Assembly: GCF_016429155.1 (NCBI RefSeq)
Contig: NZ_JAELUC010000024.1
Location: 1 to 53,130, forward strand
Length of the DNA stretch: 53,130 nucleotides
Reading direction: 5' to 3'
Source of the DNA: Pedobacter sp. ASV12
Lineage (GTDB): Bacteria > Bacteroidota > Bacteroidia > Sphingobacteriales > Sphingobacteriaceae
Shown here: piece after piece, positions 34,072 to 42,822 of the stretch
Position numbering within the stretch: the first letter of the stretch is position 1
How the letters are laid out: every line of letters begins with the position of its first letter
The notes under the pieces: generated by a model
The model's input: only the letters and a program-made list of their open reading frames with translations
Told to the model about the DNA's origin: nothing
Database searches by the model: none
Made by a program: the position numbers and the translations under genes

Positions 34072-36450
34072 CTAGCCTGAACAGCTGATGCAGCCTTCTT
34101 CCATGGTACAAACCGGACCTGAAATGATTTCTTCTGCCGGATTTTCGATTACCTCTGGGATAACCGCCTCCATGGCTTTGCCAGCTTGATTCTCTACCGT
34201 AAACTTCACCGCTTGCGAGGCTGCTTGCGTACGTAGGTAGTACATACCAGTTTTCAAGCCTTTTTTCCAAGCATAGAAGTGCATTGATGTTAATTTCGAA
34301 GTATTTGGCGCATTGATGAACAAGTTTAGCGATTGCGATTGACAGATATAAGCGCCCCTATCGGCCGCCATATCAATGATGTTACGCATCTTGATTTCCC
34401 AAACTGTTTTGTACAGTTCTTTGATGTAATCTGGGATTTCAGGGATGTCTTGGATCGAACCGTTGGCCAAAATGATCCTGTCTTTCATGGCCGGGCTCCA
34501 TAGGCCTAAAGCAACCAAGTCTTTCAGCAAGTGTTTGTTTACCACGATAAACTCGCCGCTCAATACCCTTCTGGTATAAATGTTCGAAGTATAAGGTTCG
34601 AAACATTCGTTATTGCCCAAGATTTGCGAAGTAGAAGCAGTTGGCATTGGTGCTACCAATAAAGAGTTGTACACACCGGTTTTCATCACGCGTTTGCGCA
34701 ATTTATCCCAATCCCAACGGTTGCTACTTGGCTTTACGCCCCACAAATCGAACTGGAATTTGCCTTTAGACAATGGCGATCCTTTGAAGGTTTCGTACGG
34801 GCCATGTTTCTCGGCCAAATCAGCAGAGGCTGTCATGGCGGCGAAGTAAATGGTTTCGAAAATATCTTTGTTCAATTCTTTGGCGGCATCGCTTTCAAAA
34901 GGATAACGCATCAAGATAAAGGCATCGGCCAAACCTTGCACACCCAAACCAACCGGACGGTGGCGCAAATTAGAGTTTTCGGCCTCTTTAACAGGATAGT
35001 AGTTGTGATCTATAATCTTGTTTAAGTTTAAAGTAGTTTGATAAGTTACGTCGTATAGTTTTTGGTGGTCGAACTCGCCATTGATCACGTATCTAGGCAA
35101 AGCCAACGAAGCCAAGTTACATACGGCTACCTCGTCTTTAGAAGTGTATTCGATGATTTCGGTACACAAGTTAGAACTTTTAATGGTGCCCAGGTTTTGC
35201 TGGTTCGACTTGCTATTGGCCGCATCTTTGTACAACAAATAAGGTGTACCGGTTTCGATTTGCGAATCTAAAATGGCAAACCATAATTCTTGTGCTTTTA
35301 CTACTTTGCGGGCTCTTCCTTCTGATTCGTATTTAGTGTATAATTTGTTGAATTCTTCGCTGTGGCAATCGGCCAGGCCTGGTGCTTCATCTGGTGAGAA
35401 CAAACTCCAATCGCCGTTTTCTTCTACGCGTTGCATGAACAAATCGCAGATCCAAAGGGCATAGAACAAATCGCGGGCACGCATTTCCTCTTTACCGTGG
35501 TTTTTGCGCAAATCCAGGAATTCGAAAACATCGGCATGCCAAGGCTCCAAATAAATAGCGAAGGCACCTTTACGCTTGCCACCACCTTGGTCTACATAGC
35601 GGGCTGTATCGTTAAATACCCTCAACATCGGCACGATACCGTTGCTGGTACCATTGGTACCGCCAATGTATGCGCCAGTTGCACGAATATTGTGGATGCT
35701 TAGACCAATACCGCCAGCGCTCTGCGAAATTTTGGCCGTTTGTTTCAAAGTATCATAAATGCCTTCGATGCTGTCGTCTTGCATGGTGAGCAAGAAGCAC
35801 GACGACATTTGGGGTTTTGGCGTAGCCGCGTTGAACAGGGTTGGCGTAGCGTGGGTAAACCAGCGCTCACTCATCAGGTTATAGGTTTTGATGGCGCTAT
35901 CGATATCTTCTTTGTGGATACCTACGGCTACACGCATGAACAGGTGTTGCGGGCGCTCAACAATTTGGCCGTTTACCTTTAGAAGATAGGATTTTTCCAA
36001 GGTTTTGAAGCCAAAATAGTCGAAGCCGAAATCTCTGTCGTAGATGATGGTACTATCCAGGATATCGGCGTTGTTTTTGATTACTTCCCAAACATCGTCG
36101 GCAATTAAAGAGGCCGATTTGTCGGTTTTGGGATCGATATAGTTGTACAGCAGCTCCATCGTTTTAGAAAACGATTTGATGGTGTTTTTGTGCAGGTTGG
36201 AAACCGCAATACGCGATGCCAACAAAGCGTAGTCTGGATGCTTTGTAGTTAAAGACGCTGCCGTTTCTGCCGCAAGGTTATCCAGTTCTGATGTAGTAAC
36301 ACCATCATAAAGCCCTTCGATTACCTTCTTGGCCACATCAATCGGGTCTACTAATTCTGCATTAAAACCATAACATAACTTCTCAATGCGAGCGGTTATC
36401 TTATCAAACTTTACCGCTTCCTGGCGGCCATCTCTTTTTATTACAAACAT
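34072..36450 (-). CDS. nrdA: Ribonucleoside-diphosphate reductase, large subunit
   Basis: 792 residues, class I. It reduces ribonucleoside diphosphates to deoxy forms together with NrdB. An N-terminal ATP-cone ([25 protein letters not shown], 1-90) gives overall allosteric control. The active-site set is complete: C218 and C444 (redox pair), N427, C429 (thiyl radical) and E431 in SNLCTEI. The C-terminal tail has the shuttle cysteines C787 and C790 (EEGCISCSG). It is downstream of nrdB by 141 bases and presumably cotranscribed from the long nrdB leader. Confidence 0.97.
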   Translation of the reverse strand: MFVIKRDGRQEAVKFDKITARIEKLCYGFNAELVDPIDVAKKVIEGLYDGVTTSELDNLAAETAASLTTKHPDYALLASRIAVSNLHKNTIKSFSKTMELLYNYIDPKTDKSASLIADDVWEVIKNNADILDSTIIYDRDFGFDYFGFKTLEKSYLLKVNGQIVERPQHLFMRVAVGIHKEDIDSAIKTYNLMSERWFTHATPTLFNAATPKPQMSSCFLLTMQDDSIEGIYDTLKQTAKISQSAGGIGLSIHNIRATGAYIGGTNGTSNGIVPMLRVFNDTARYVDQGGGKRKGAFAIYLEPWHADVFEFLDLRKNHGKEEMRARDLFYALWICDLFMQRVEENGDWSLFSPDEAPGLADCHSEEFNKLYTKYESEGRARKVVKAQELWFAILDSQIETGTPYLLYKDAANSKSNQQNLGTIKSSNLCTEIIEYTSKDEVAVCNLASLALPRYVINGEFDHQKLYDVTYQTTLNLNKIIDHNYYPVKEAENSNLRHRPVGLGVQGLADAFILMRYPFESDAAKELNKDIFETIYFAAMTASADLAEKHGPYETFKGSPLSKGKFQFDLWGVKPSSNRWDWDKLRKRVMKTGVYNSLLVAPMPTASTSQILGNNECFEPYTSNIYTRRVLSGEFIVVNKHLLKDLVALGLWSPAMKDRIILANGSIQDIPEIPDYIKELYKTVWEIKMRNIIDMAADRGAYICQSQSLNLFINAPNTSKLTSMHFYAWKKGLKTGMYYLRTQAASQAVKFTVENQAGKAMEAVIPEVIENPAEEIISGPVCTMEEGCISCSG

Positions 36451-36591
36451 CCTATCAATTATTTAATGGTGCGTACCTTACGATAGCGGCACCAGGTTTT
36501 AAAATATTTTATTATTACTAGCAGTTAGATGTGAGATTTGAGGCCTGAGACTTTATCCTCAACCTTAAACCTTCCATCTCTAAGCCTTGCT

Positions 36592-37569
36592 TTAAAAATC
36601 GTCGTCCAACGAAAATGCCGAAGCTTTGTTGTCTGATGCGGTCAATACGCCGCTTTTTTGGTAATCGCCTACACGTTTTTCGAAGAAGTTGGTTTTGCCT
36701 TGCAGCGAAATCATCTCCATAAAATCGAATGGGTTGGTTGAGCCGTATATTTTTTTGTAGCCCAATTCAGATACCCATCTGTCGGCCACAAATTCGATGT
36801 ACTGTTTCATCAAATCGGCATTCATGCCGATCAGTTTTACCGGCAGGGCATCGGTGATGAAGTCCTTTTCGATTTCAACGGCATCTTTGATGATGGTATG
36901 CACCTGTTCTTCGCTTAGTTTGTTTTTCAGCATGCTGTATAACAGGCAGGCAAACTCGCAGTGCATGCCTTCGTCTCTTGAAATCAGCTCGTTGCTGAAC
37001 GTTAATCCTGGCATCAGGCCACGTTTTTTGAGCCAGAAAATAGAGCAGAAGCTACCGCTGAAGAAAATGCCTTCTACCGCAGCAAAAGCCACCAAACGCT
37101 CGGCAAAATTGCCGTTTTCTATCCAGCGCAAGGCCCATTCTGCTTTCTTCTTCACGGCAGGAACGGTTTCTATGGCATGGAACAAGCGGTCTTTTTCTTC
37201 AGGATCTTTCACGTAGGTATCGATCAGCAAGGCATAAGTTTCCGAATGGATGTTCTCCATCATGATCTGGAAACCATAAAAGCACCGTGCTTCTGGAATT
37301 TGTACCTCGCTCATAAAATTTACGGCCAGGTTTTCGTTAACAATACCATCGCTGGCGGCAAAGAAGGCCAAAATATGGGAAATGAAATGGCGCTCGCCAC
37401 TGTTCAGGTTATCCCAATGCTTTTGGTCGTCGGATAGATCGATTTCTTCGGCCGTCCAAAAACTGGCTTCGCTCTTCTTGTACATTTCCCAAATAGCGGG
37501 GTATTTAATTGGGAGGAGCACAAAGCGGTCTTTGTTTTCCTTTAATAGTAATTCTTGTTCCTTCTCCAT
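36592..37569 (-). CDS. nrdB: Ribonucleoside-diphosphate reductase, small subunit
   Basis: 325 residues. It carries the di-iron site and tyrosyl radical. Ligands include D44 (WTAEEIDL), E105 and H108 (MMENIHSE); the radical tyrosine is Y112 ([13 protein letters not shown]). Regions such as [27 protein letters not shown] are near-identical in type to the eukaryotic R2 branch. The presence of Y112 makes this class Ia rather than Ic. It is first in the nrdBA pair, behind a leader of more than 200 bases that contains a predicted fold at 37603-37640. Confidence 0.97.
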   Translation of the reverse strand: MEKEQELLLKENKDRFVLLPIKYPAIWEMYKKSEASFWTAEEIDLSDDQKHWDNLNSGERHFISHILAFFAASDGIVNENLAVNFMSEVQIPEARCFYGFQIMMENIHSETYALLIDTYVKDPEEKDRLFHAIETVPAVKKKAEWALRWIENGNFAERLVAFAAVEGIFFSGSFCSIFWLKKRGLMPGLTFSNELISRDEGMHCEFACLLYSMLKNKLSEEQVHTIIKDAVEIEKDFITDALPVKLIGMNADLMKQYIEFVADRWVSELGYKKIYGSTNPFDFMEMISLQGKTNFFEKRVGDYQKSGVLTASDNKASAFSLDDDF

Positions 37570-37602
37570 TAGCTCAATTTTTAACGTTTAGCAAATTCTA
37601 TT

Positions 37603-37660
37603 TCGGGCATCATTCCGGGAATGGTGCCATGGGCACCCGATTCCTTTGCTAGCCCTCCTT
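37603..37660 (-). promoter_or_regulatory. Structured leader upstream of nrdB
   Basis: A G+C-rich island in an A+T-rich 438-base gap. On the minus strand, TCGGG/CCCGA (37640-37636 with 37607-37603) encloses two small hairpins, TGCC-cat-GGCA and CATTCC/GGAATG, giving a three-way junction. A competing fold pairs GGTGCC/GGCACC plus GGAAT/ATTCC. AGGAGG, rare in this phylum, lies at 37659-37654. The element ends about 33 bases before the nrdB ATG, so a cis-regulatory RNA is plausible. I do not recognise a known riboswitch class. Confidence 0.4.
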
Positions 37661-37813
37661 ATCTCGGAAGCCTTTATCAAATATCCACCGCCGACAAACC
37701 GCATCCAGCTGGAAAACTTAAAAAACATTCGATTTTCAATGCTTTTTAACCAACTAAATATGAAGTACTTAATAATATATCGGAGTGGATTCTTTTTAAA
37801 GAACTTTGTTTAA

Positions 37814-37821
37814 CAAATATA
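37814..37821 (-). promoter_or_regulatory. Candidate -7 promoter element for nrdBA
   Basis: Minus-strand TATATTTG fits TAnnTTTG; a TTG lies about 24 bases further upstream, slightly far. It would give a leader of about 240 bases. The rest of the interval to 38007 is A+T-rich and shows no gene. Confidence 0.4.
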
Positions 37822-38007
37822 AATGTTGACCCCTGTTTTAGGCCACAAAGTTGTTAACATCCTGTTTGATTCGACCTGATTTTTCATCAGTTTTTTGTCA
37901 GAAACGACATAGAAAAAAGCTAATTATTTCTTTTTAAGGACTTAGTAAATTAAAACGAGTGTTAATAATTTTAAAAACCGTGTTGCGACACTCTTTTTTG
38001 GAGTACG

Positions 38008-38394
38008 TTAGTCGGGCTTTACATAGGCAATTTCCACACGGGCATAACCCAGTTTGTAAATGCCCAAAGCCTTGGCAGCTCCCTGCGAAATGTCTAAAGA
38101 AAACTTCTTGCTAAAAGGCCCACGGTCGTTCACTTTCACCTCAACGGTTTTGCCGGTTACCAGGTTTTTCACCTTGATGATGGTGCCAAAAGGCAAGGTG
38201 CGATGGGCCGCCGTAAATTTCTTGGCGTGGTATCTTTCGCCGCTGGTGGTTTTGCGTCCTTCGAATTTTTTGGCGTAATAGGTGGCCAATATGATTTGCT
38301 TGGTGGTATCGGTAGCTTTGGCCACTATTTCTTGCGCCTTTACGGCAAAAGAGGCAAAGCAGAGAATCGCTAACAGCTGTAAATGATATTTCAT
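38008..38394 (-). CDS. RlpA-like septal ring protein (double-psi beta-barrel)
   Basis: 128 residues with a signal peptide (cleavage near VKA-Q, about 20). The DPBB core runs from ATYYAKKFEGRKTTSGERYHAKKFTAAHRTLPFGT to VKVNDRGPFSKKFSLDISQGAAKALG, including the conserved His and the Asp in NDRGPF. RlpA proteins are lytic transglycosylases acting on denuded glycan strands; this short form lacks a SPOR domain, so division-site targeting is not evident. Monocistronic. Confidence 0.9.
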   Translation of the reverse strand: MKYHLQLLAILCFASFAVKAQEIVAKATDTTKQIILATYYAKKFEGRKTTSGERYHAKKFTAAHRTLPFGTIIKVKNLVTGKTVEVKVNDRGPFSKKFSLDISQGAAKALGIYKLGYARVEIAYVKPD

Positions 38395-38714
38395 CTATTC
38401 ATGGTTTTTTGCTGGCCAGCCGAAGCTTGCCATGATCAAAATATACATTCCGTTACGCTACAAATTAAAGACAATCTGCATCATCTATTTGTTAAGCGGA
38501 TGGCAAATATACAAAAACTGGACTGTTTGGCTACAACCAGTTTGTTTATTCTCCCTGCAGGAGTACGCGCTGGTGTGCAATAACCTGGCCACAGCTCATC
38601 AGATTCGACCTAACTGTTGGCCTAGGCCTCAAAAAGCGGCCAAACCTTAACAGCTTATGCTATTAAGGCAACCTGTAGCATGTTGCAACGAAAGATCAAG
38701 GGCTATATAAAACG

Positions 38715-38738
38715 AATGCCCAGCTTTTGCCGGGCATT
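38715..38738 (-). terminator. Terminator after msrB
   Basis: AATGCCC (38715-38721) pairs with GGGCATT (38732-38738); on the minus strand CGTTTTAT follows. The interval 38395-38714 upstream of the RlpA-like gene shows no gene. Confidence 0.65.
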
Positions 38739-38760
38739 TGTGGTTGTTACGGGATATTTC

Positions 38761-39240
38761 TTATTGCTTTTTATCAGGCACAAAATTCATGGAGATAGAA
38801 TTTACGCAATGGCGGGTATTTTTGGCAGTCAGGCCTTCGCCTACAAACACGTGGCCCAAGTGGGCACCACAATTGGCGCAGATGATTTCGGTACGCTGTC
38901 CGTCGGCATCGGGTACACGCTTCACAGCACCTTTAATTTCATCGTCGAAAGCCGGCCAGCCACAATGGGCATCGAATTTAGAATCAGATCGGTACAACGG
39001 CGCATTGCAGCGCTTGCAGGTATAGGTTCCTTTTTCAAAAAACTTGTCGTATTTGCCGGTACCCGGATATTCGGTTCCTTTACGTACGATTACGTCTTCT
39101 TCTTCCTTGGTTAATTTGTTGTATTCCATGTGCTTAGTGGTTTTTGAAGGCGCTTTCTTATCTTGTTGCGCACAGGCGGCCAAACCTGTCAACAGCAACA
39201 AGCCGAGCACCATAACTGTTTTATTGATCATTGTTTTCAT
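38761..39240 (-). CDS. msrB: Peptide-methionine (R)-S-oxide reductase, lipoprotein form
   Basis: 159 residues. A lipoprotein signal ends LAAC (C23), so this MsrB is membrane-anchored outside the cytoplasm. The catalytic domain starts near residue 41. Zinc is bound by C75/C78 (CKRC) and C121/C124 (CANC); the catalytic cysteine is C145 in [12 protein letters not shown]93 (HCGWPAF) is a candidate resolving or structural residue. It repairs methionine-R-sulfoxide in exported proteins. No msrA is adjacent. Confidence 0.95.
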   Translation of the reverse strand: MKTMINKTVMVLGLLLLTGLAACAQQDKKAPSKTTKHMEYNKLTKEEEDVIVRKGTEYPGTGKYDKFFEKGTYTCKRCNAPLYRSDSKFDAHCGWPAFDDEIKGAVKRVPDADGQRTEIICANCGAHLGHVFVGEGLTAKNTRHCVNSISMNFVPDKKQ

Positions 39241-39372
39241 TTGATGTACTGTTTACAAACTATATACGCTTTGTCGCGCCTTTTGGTTTTTGCTTACAGC
39301 CTTATACAAATATAATCAATCGAAGGGGTTTTTAGCGACTTGGGCTCGTTAGGTGAAAGTCATAATTGGCAA

Positions 39373-39407
39373 AACACTTGCGGAGTTTTAAAAACTTCAT
39401 AAGTGTT
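39373..39407. repeat. Imperfect palindrome related to the 29942 hairpin
   Basis: AACACTT (39373-39379) pairs with AAGTGTT (39401-39407), and the inside (GCGGAGTTTTAAAAACTTC) matches the GAAGTTT/AAACTTC core of the terminator at 29942-29971. It looks like a second copy of one dispersed hairpin family. It lies between msrB and the sucD terminator. Confidence 0.5.
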
Positions 39408-39431
39408 GCTGATACGAACCCCATCAACGCA

Positions 39432-39460
39432 AAAAGCATCCTACCAGGTAGAATGCTTTT
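39432..39460 (-). terminator. Terminator after sucD
   Basis: AAAAGCATCCTACC and GGTAGAATGCTTTT form a long near-perfect stem; on the minus strand the 3' arm ends in a T-run. It lies 27 bases after the sucD stop. Confidence 0.75.
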
Positions 39461-39487
39461 GCTATCGTAAACCCAAAAATGGTTTGC

Positions 39488-40360
39488 TTACTTTTTCAAT
39501 AGGTTAGCCATGGCTGCGCCAATTTCGGCAGGACTTTCTACTACGGTAATACCGCACTCGGCCATGATCTTCATTTTGGCCGCCGCTGTATCGTCGGCAC
39601 CGCCAACAATGGCGCCAGCGTGGCCCATTCTGCGTCCCGGAGGCGCTGTTTGGCCAGCAATGAAACCTACAACCGGCTTGGTACCGTTTTCTTTGATCCA
39701 AAGGGCTGCTTCTGCCTCCATGCCGCCGCCAATCTCGCCAATCATGATGATACCTTCGGTTTCTGGATCGTTCATCAACAACTCAACAGCTTGTTTGGTG
39801 GTTGTACCGATAATCGGGTCGCCACCGATACCGATAGCCGTAGTGATACCCATGCCTGCTTTTACAACCTGATCAACCGCTTCGTAAGTTAAAGTTCCAG
39901 ATTTTGAAACCACACCTACCGTACCTCTTTTGAAGATAAAGCCTGGCATGATACCGATCTTAGCTTCGTCGGCAGTGATGATACCTGGACAGTTAGGACC
40001 GATTAAACGGCAATCCCTGCCGGTGATATAAGATTTTACAGCAATCATATCCTTGGTTGGGATACCTTCTGTAATACAAACGATTACTTTAATGCCAGCC
40101 TCTGCAGCTTCCATAATGGCATCGGCTGCAAACGGAGGAGGTACAAAAATAATAGATACATTGGCGCCAGCTTTATCAACTGCATCTTTTACAGTGTTAA
40201 ATACAGGTCTATCCAAGTGTGTTTGGCCACCTTTGCCTGGGGTTACACCACCAACAACGTTCGTACCGTAAGCTATCATTTGCTCAGCATGGTAGGTACC
40301 TTCGTTTCCGGTAAAACCCTGAACAATTACTTTTGAATCTTTATTTACTAAAACACTCAT
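39488..40360 (-). CDS. sucD: Succinyl-CoA ligase, alpha subunit
   Basis: 290 residues from the ATG at 40360 ([22 protein letters not shown]); a longer frame from 40417 would run through the promoter. It forms the TCA-cycle enzyme with SucC, making ATP or GTP from succinyl-CoA. The phospho-histidine is H247 in [13 protein letters not shown]; the CoA-binding region is [13 protein letters not shown] and IGPNCPGII. The beta subunit gene is not in this window, as is common in Bacteroidota. Confidence 0.97.
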   Translation of the reverse strand: MSVLVNKDSKVIVQGFTGNEGTYHAEQMIAYGTNVVGGVTPGKGGQTHLDRPVFNTVKDAVDKAGANVSIIFVPPPFAADAIMEAAEAGIKVIVCITEGIPTKDMIAVKSYITGRDCRLIGPNCPGIITADEAKIGIMPGFIFKRGTVGVVSKSGTLTYEAVDQVVKAGMGITTAIGIGGDPIIGTTTKQAVELLMNDPETEGIIMIGEIGGGMEAEAALWIKENGTKPVVGFIAGQTAPPGRRMGHAGAIVGGADDTAAAKMKIMAECGITVVESPAEIGAAMANLLKK

Positions 40361-40380
40361 TATATCTATTTTTTTGCATG

Positions 40381-40411
40381 CAAATCTAAGGTAATTGAAA
40401 TGCAATGTCAA
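40381..40411 (-). promoter_or_regulatory. sucD promoter
   Basis: On the minus strand TTG (40411-40409), 20 bases, then TAGATTTG (40388-40381): a full Bacteroidota promoter match. The start of transcription falls about 14 bases before the sucD ATG. Confidence 0.7.
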
Positions 40412-40505
40412 CTGCAAAAGGCAGATAATTTGTCACATCTTTATTTTACAGGGAGACCTTGATGGTTTATTGACATTAAAGGGGTTAAAGCCTTAGAAAT
40501 TCCAT

Positions 40506-41780
40506 TTAAAAATGATCTCCTTCTGCTTTTTCAATAGCCAGGGGCTTAATGGCGTTCCGGTATTTTTCTTCGTCAAATTCGTTTTCGCTTTTGGCAATTA
40601 CGATGGTGGCAATGCCGTTGCCAATCATGTTGGTAATGGCGCGGGCCTCGCTCATAAACCTGTCTACGCCCAATAAAATGGCAATATGCTCAACCGGCAT
40701 GATCTTGAGCGCCGTAAGCGTACTGGCCAGCACAATAAAGCCACTACCCGTTACGCCGGCTGCCCCTTTCGAGGTGACCATCAGTACCGCCATGATCGAA
40801 ATCTGCTCGCCCAGGCTCAAGTCGATGTTGAATACCTGCGTTAAAAAGATAACCGCCATGGCCAGGTAAATAGAAGTGCCATCGAGGTTGAAGGAATAGC
40901 CCGTTGGGATCACCAAACCCACCACTGACTTATCGCAACCAATATCTTCCATTTTACGCATCATGCTGGGCAACACCGACTCTGACGACGAAGTACCCAA
41001 AACGATCAGGATTTCCTGCCTGATGTATTTAAGGTAAGCCCACAAGCTAAACTTATAAAAACGGCAAATCAGGTTAAGCACCACAAAAATAAAAAGGAAA
41101 CAGGTGAGGTAAACCGAGCCCATCAGGCTGGCCATCGGCTTAAGCGTACCAATTCCATAGGTACCGATGCTAAAAGCCATGCCCCCAAAAGCCCCAATGG
41201 GCGCCACGCGCATCACTACCTTCATCATGTTGAACAGCACTTTTGAAATCTTGTCGAAAGTGCCCAGCAACGATTGGCCCGGAGCGCCGAGCTTGCTCAG
41301 TCCGTAGCCAAACAAAATAGCGAAGAACAAAATCTGCAATATTTCGCCCTTGCTAAAGGCCTCGAATATATTTTTCGGGATGATGTGCGTTACAAATTCA
41401 AGCCATTTGATTTCGCCCGCCTGCTCGGCATATTTGGCAATTTTGGTTACATCGCCTTCGGGCACCTTAACCCCAACTCCTGGCTTTAAAATATTGGCTA
41501 CCAAAAGGCCAATGGCAATGGCCGCCGTGGTTACGATCTCAAAATACAGCAGGGCCTTGCCTCCTACACGGCCAACCCGTTTCATATCGCCCATATGGGC
41601 AATGCCCAAAACGATGGTAAAAAATATGATGGGCGCAATCAACATGCTGATGAGGTTGATGAAGCATTTGCTGATGAGCTCGGCACTTGGCGCAAACCCC
41701 GGAAACTGCACCCCTACAATTACGCCGAGGGTAATGGCCACCAACACCTGAAAGGTTAGATTAGAAAGTATAGACTTCAT
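40506..41780 (-). CDS. dctA: Dicarboxylate/amino acid:cation symporter (DctA-type)
   Basis: 424 residues from the ATG at 41780 (a TTG at 41786 would add two). The SDF (DAACS) fold has eight membrane helices and two re-entrant loops; the signatures are LGTSSSESVLP (HP1), FNLDGTSIYLAMA (TM7, cation site) and TSKGAAGVTGSGF (HP2). The HP1 SSSESVLP form and the TM8 segment VDRFMSEARAITNMIGN fit C4-dicarboxylate (DctA) more than glutamate carriers, but glutamate/aspartate cannot be excluded. It is upstream of sucD on the same strand; both have their own signals. Confidence 0.9.
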   Translation of the reverse strand: MKSILSNLTFQVLVAITLGVIVGVQFPGFAPSAELISKCFINLISMLIAPIIFFTIVLGIAHMGDMKRVGRVGGKALLYFEIVTTAAIAIGLLVANILKPGVGVKVPEGDVTKIAKYAEQAGEIKWLEFVTHIIPKNIFEAFSKGEILQILFFAILFGYGLSKLGAPGQSLLGTFDKISKVLFNMMKVVMRVAPIGAFGGMAFSIGTYGIGTLKPMASLMGSVYLTCFLFIFVVLNLICRFYKFSLWAYLKYIRQEILIVLGTSSSESVLPSMMRKMEDIGCDKSVVGLVIPTGYSFNLDGTSIYLAMAVIFLTQVFNIDLSLGEQISIMAVLMVTSKGAAGVTGSGFIVLASTLTALKIMPVEHIAILLGVDRFMSEARAITNMIGNGIATIVIAKSENEFDEEKYRNAIKPLAIEKAEGDHF

Positions 41781-41957
41781 CTGCAACAGAAATTAAGGTT
41801 GAAATATAAAACTATTTTCTGGCGAGACGGCTATTTTTTAGCAAATGGAAAAAAAAGCATCGGCATTAGATAAATAAAGACAATTTGTACGTTATAAGCG
41901 CTATAATCCTGTTTTACTGGATTAATGCCTATCTTTACTCATAAGAATGCCATCAAA

Positions 41958-42389
41958 ATGAAAAATTTTTGCCTTTCCCTTTTTTTTATCGCCACCTTAC
42001 TATTTGTTTACTCCTGTAAAAAAGAGGTTGTTGAGCCGCAACCCCTGGTGCAAAAGCAGATTTTGGGCAGATGGCCTTTAAGGTACACCATCAAGAACGT
42101 AGCTGTAGACAATATCCGGATGTGGCCAGATACCACCAACATTTACAACCCGGTTGATACGCTCGTTTTCAGAACCGATGGCAAGGTGATTACCCGCAGG
42201 GCTGGCGTAGCCATAGACAGCACGACCTATAGTATTGATGCCCAAGGAATGCACATTACCTTCGGCACCGGCTCTCCAAAAAAACTAAGCTTTGTACGCT
42301 ACAAAAGCTTGGGCATTGCCACCGAAACCATTGTTAAAAACGGATCGAGTACCACTACAACCATAATCGAAGACCAGTATTTCAGGTAA
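41958..42389 (+). CDS. Hypothetical lipoprotein (lipocalin-like)
   Basis: 143 residues from the ATG at 41958 (MKNFCLSLFF). An earlier in-frame start at 41925 gives no signal peptide and is rejected. The lipobox is VYSC with an adjacent KK, giving a lipoprotein. The mature part begins LGRWPLRYTIKN and continues with short strands (VDTLVFRTDGKVITRRAGVAIDSTTYSI), as in the lipocalin-like small lipoproteins of Bacteroidota. No catalytic residues. Possibly surface or periplasmic. Confidence 0.78.
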   Translation: MKNFCLSLFFIATLLFVYSCKKEVVEPQPLVQKQILGRWPLRYTIKNVAVDNIRMWPDTTNIYNPVDTLVFRTDGKVITRRAGVAIDSTTYSIDAQGMHITFGTGSPKKLSFVRYKSLGIATETIVKNGSSTTTTIIEDQYFR

Positions 42390-42452
42390 GTTCCCAATAT
42401 CCCTATTTAATTGTCTTTCAATCGATAAGACATCTGTTTTCTTAGTAAAAAA

Positions 42453-42486
42453 ACGCGAACCTTCTTTGAAATCCGAAGTTTCGCGT
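42453..42486. terminator. Hairpin between the lipoprotein and the GG-leader peptide
   Basis: ACGCGAA (42453-42459) pairs with TTCGCGT (42480-42486), with an inner CTTC/GAAG. The run of seven A before it makes a T-run only on the minus strand; on the plus strand it may act as a weak terminator or attenuator for the downstream peptide gene. Confidence 0.5.
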
Positions 42487-42572
42487 ATCTTAAGGAGAAA
42501 TTTTATTGCGACAGCCTTATAGGCCGCCTCGCCATGACTTTTCAAGCATCCTAGAATTAACCTCAAAACAGC

Positions 42573-42803
42573 ATGATGAACAAAACCAACAAGATGAAAT
42601 TTGACTATAACGGAGCTACAGTCCTTTCAAGGAACGAAATGAAAAACATTGTAGGTGGCGTTGGGCCCAACAATCCACGTTGTGGCGAAATTTGCCCTCC
42701 GTTTACTTCAAATCCAGAAATCAGGTGCGTAGATGAATGTGGCGATTGTATAAGGGTAGAAGCGAGTATCTATGTCTGCATGGTACCTTTAAACGAAAAA
42801 TAA
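42573..42803 (+). CDS. GG-leader, cysteine-rich peptide precursor
   Basis: 76 residues. The N-terminal part (MKFDYNGATVLSRNEMKNIVGG, given here as residues 8-29) is a double-glycine leader of the type seen in Bacteroidota natural-product precursors (LSRxEMKxIxGG). Cleavage after G29 would release a 47-residue core with six cysteines (C37, C41, C52, C56, C59, C69), which suggests three disulfides or thioether-type modification. No C39-peptidase transporter, radical-SAM, lanthipeptide or ATP-grasp gene is adjacent; the only transporter next to it is a convergent MsbA-like ABC exporter (42823-44616). An alternative start is M8. Bacteriocin or signal peptide: unknown. Confidence 0.72.
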   Translation: MMNKTNKMKFDYNGATVLSRNEMKNIVGGVGPNNPRCGEICPPFTSNPEIRCVDECGDCIRVEASIYVCMVPLNEK

Positions 42804-42822
42804 GCCTATATATAGTTAACTG

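Noticed and set aside
37570..37700. Cobalamin riboswitch upstream of nrdB
   Set aside because: Class I RNR genes may have one, but the conserved GCCACTG and the CTGCCCCCGCAACTG box are absent.
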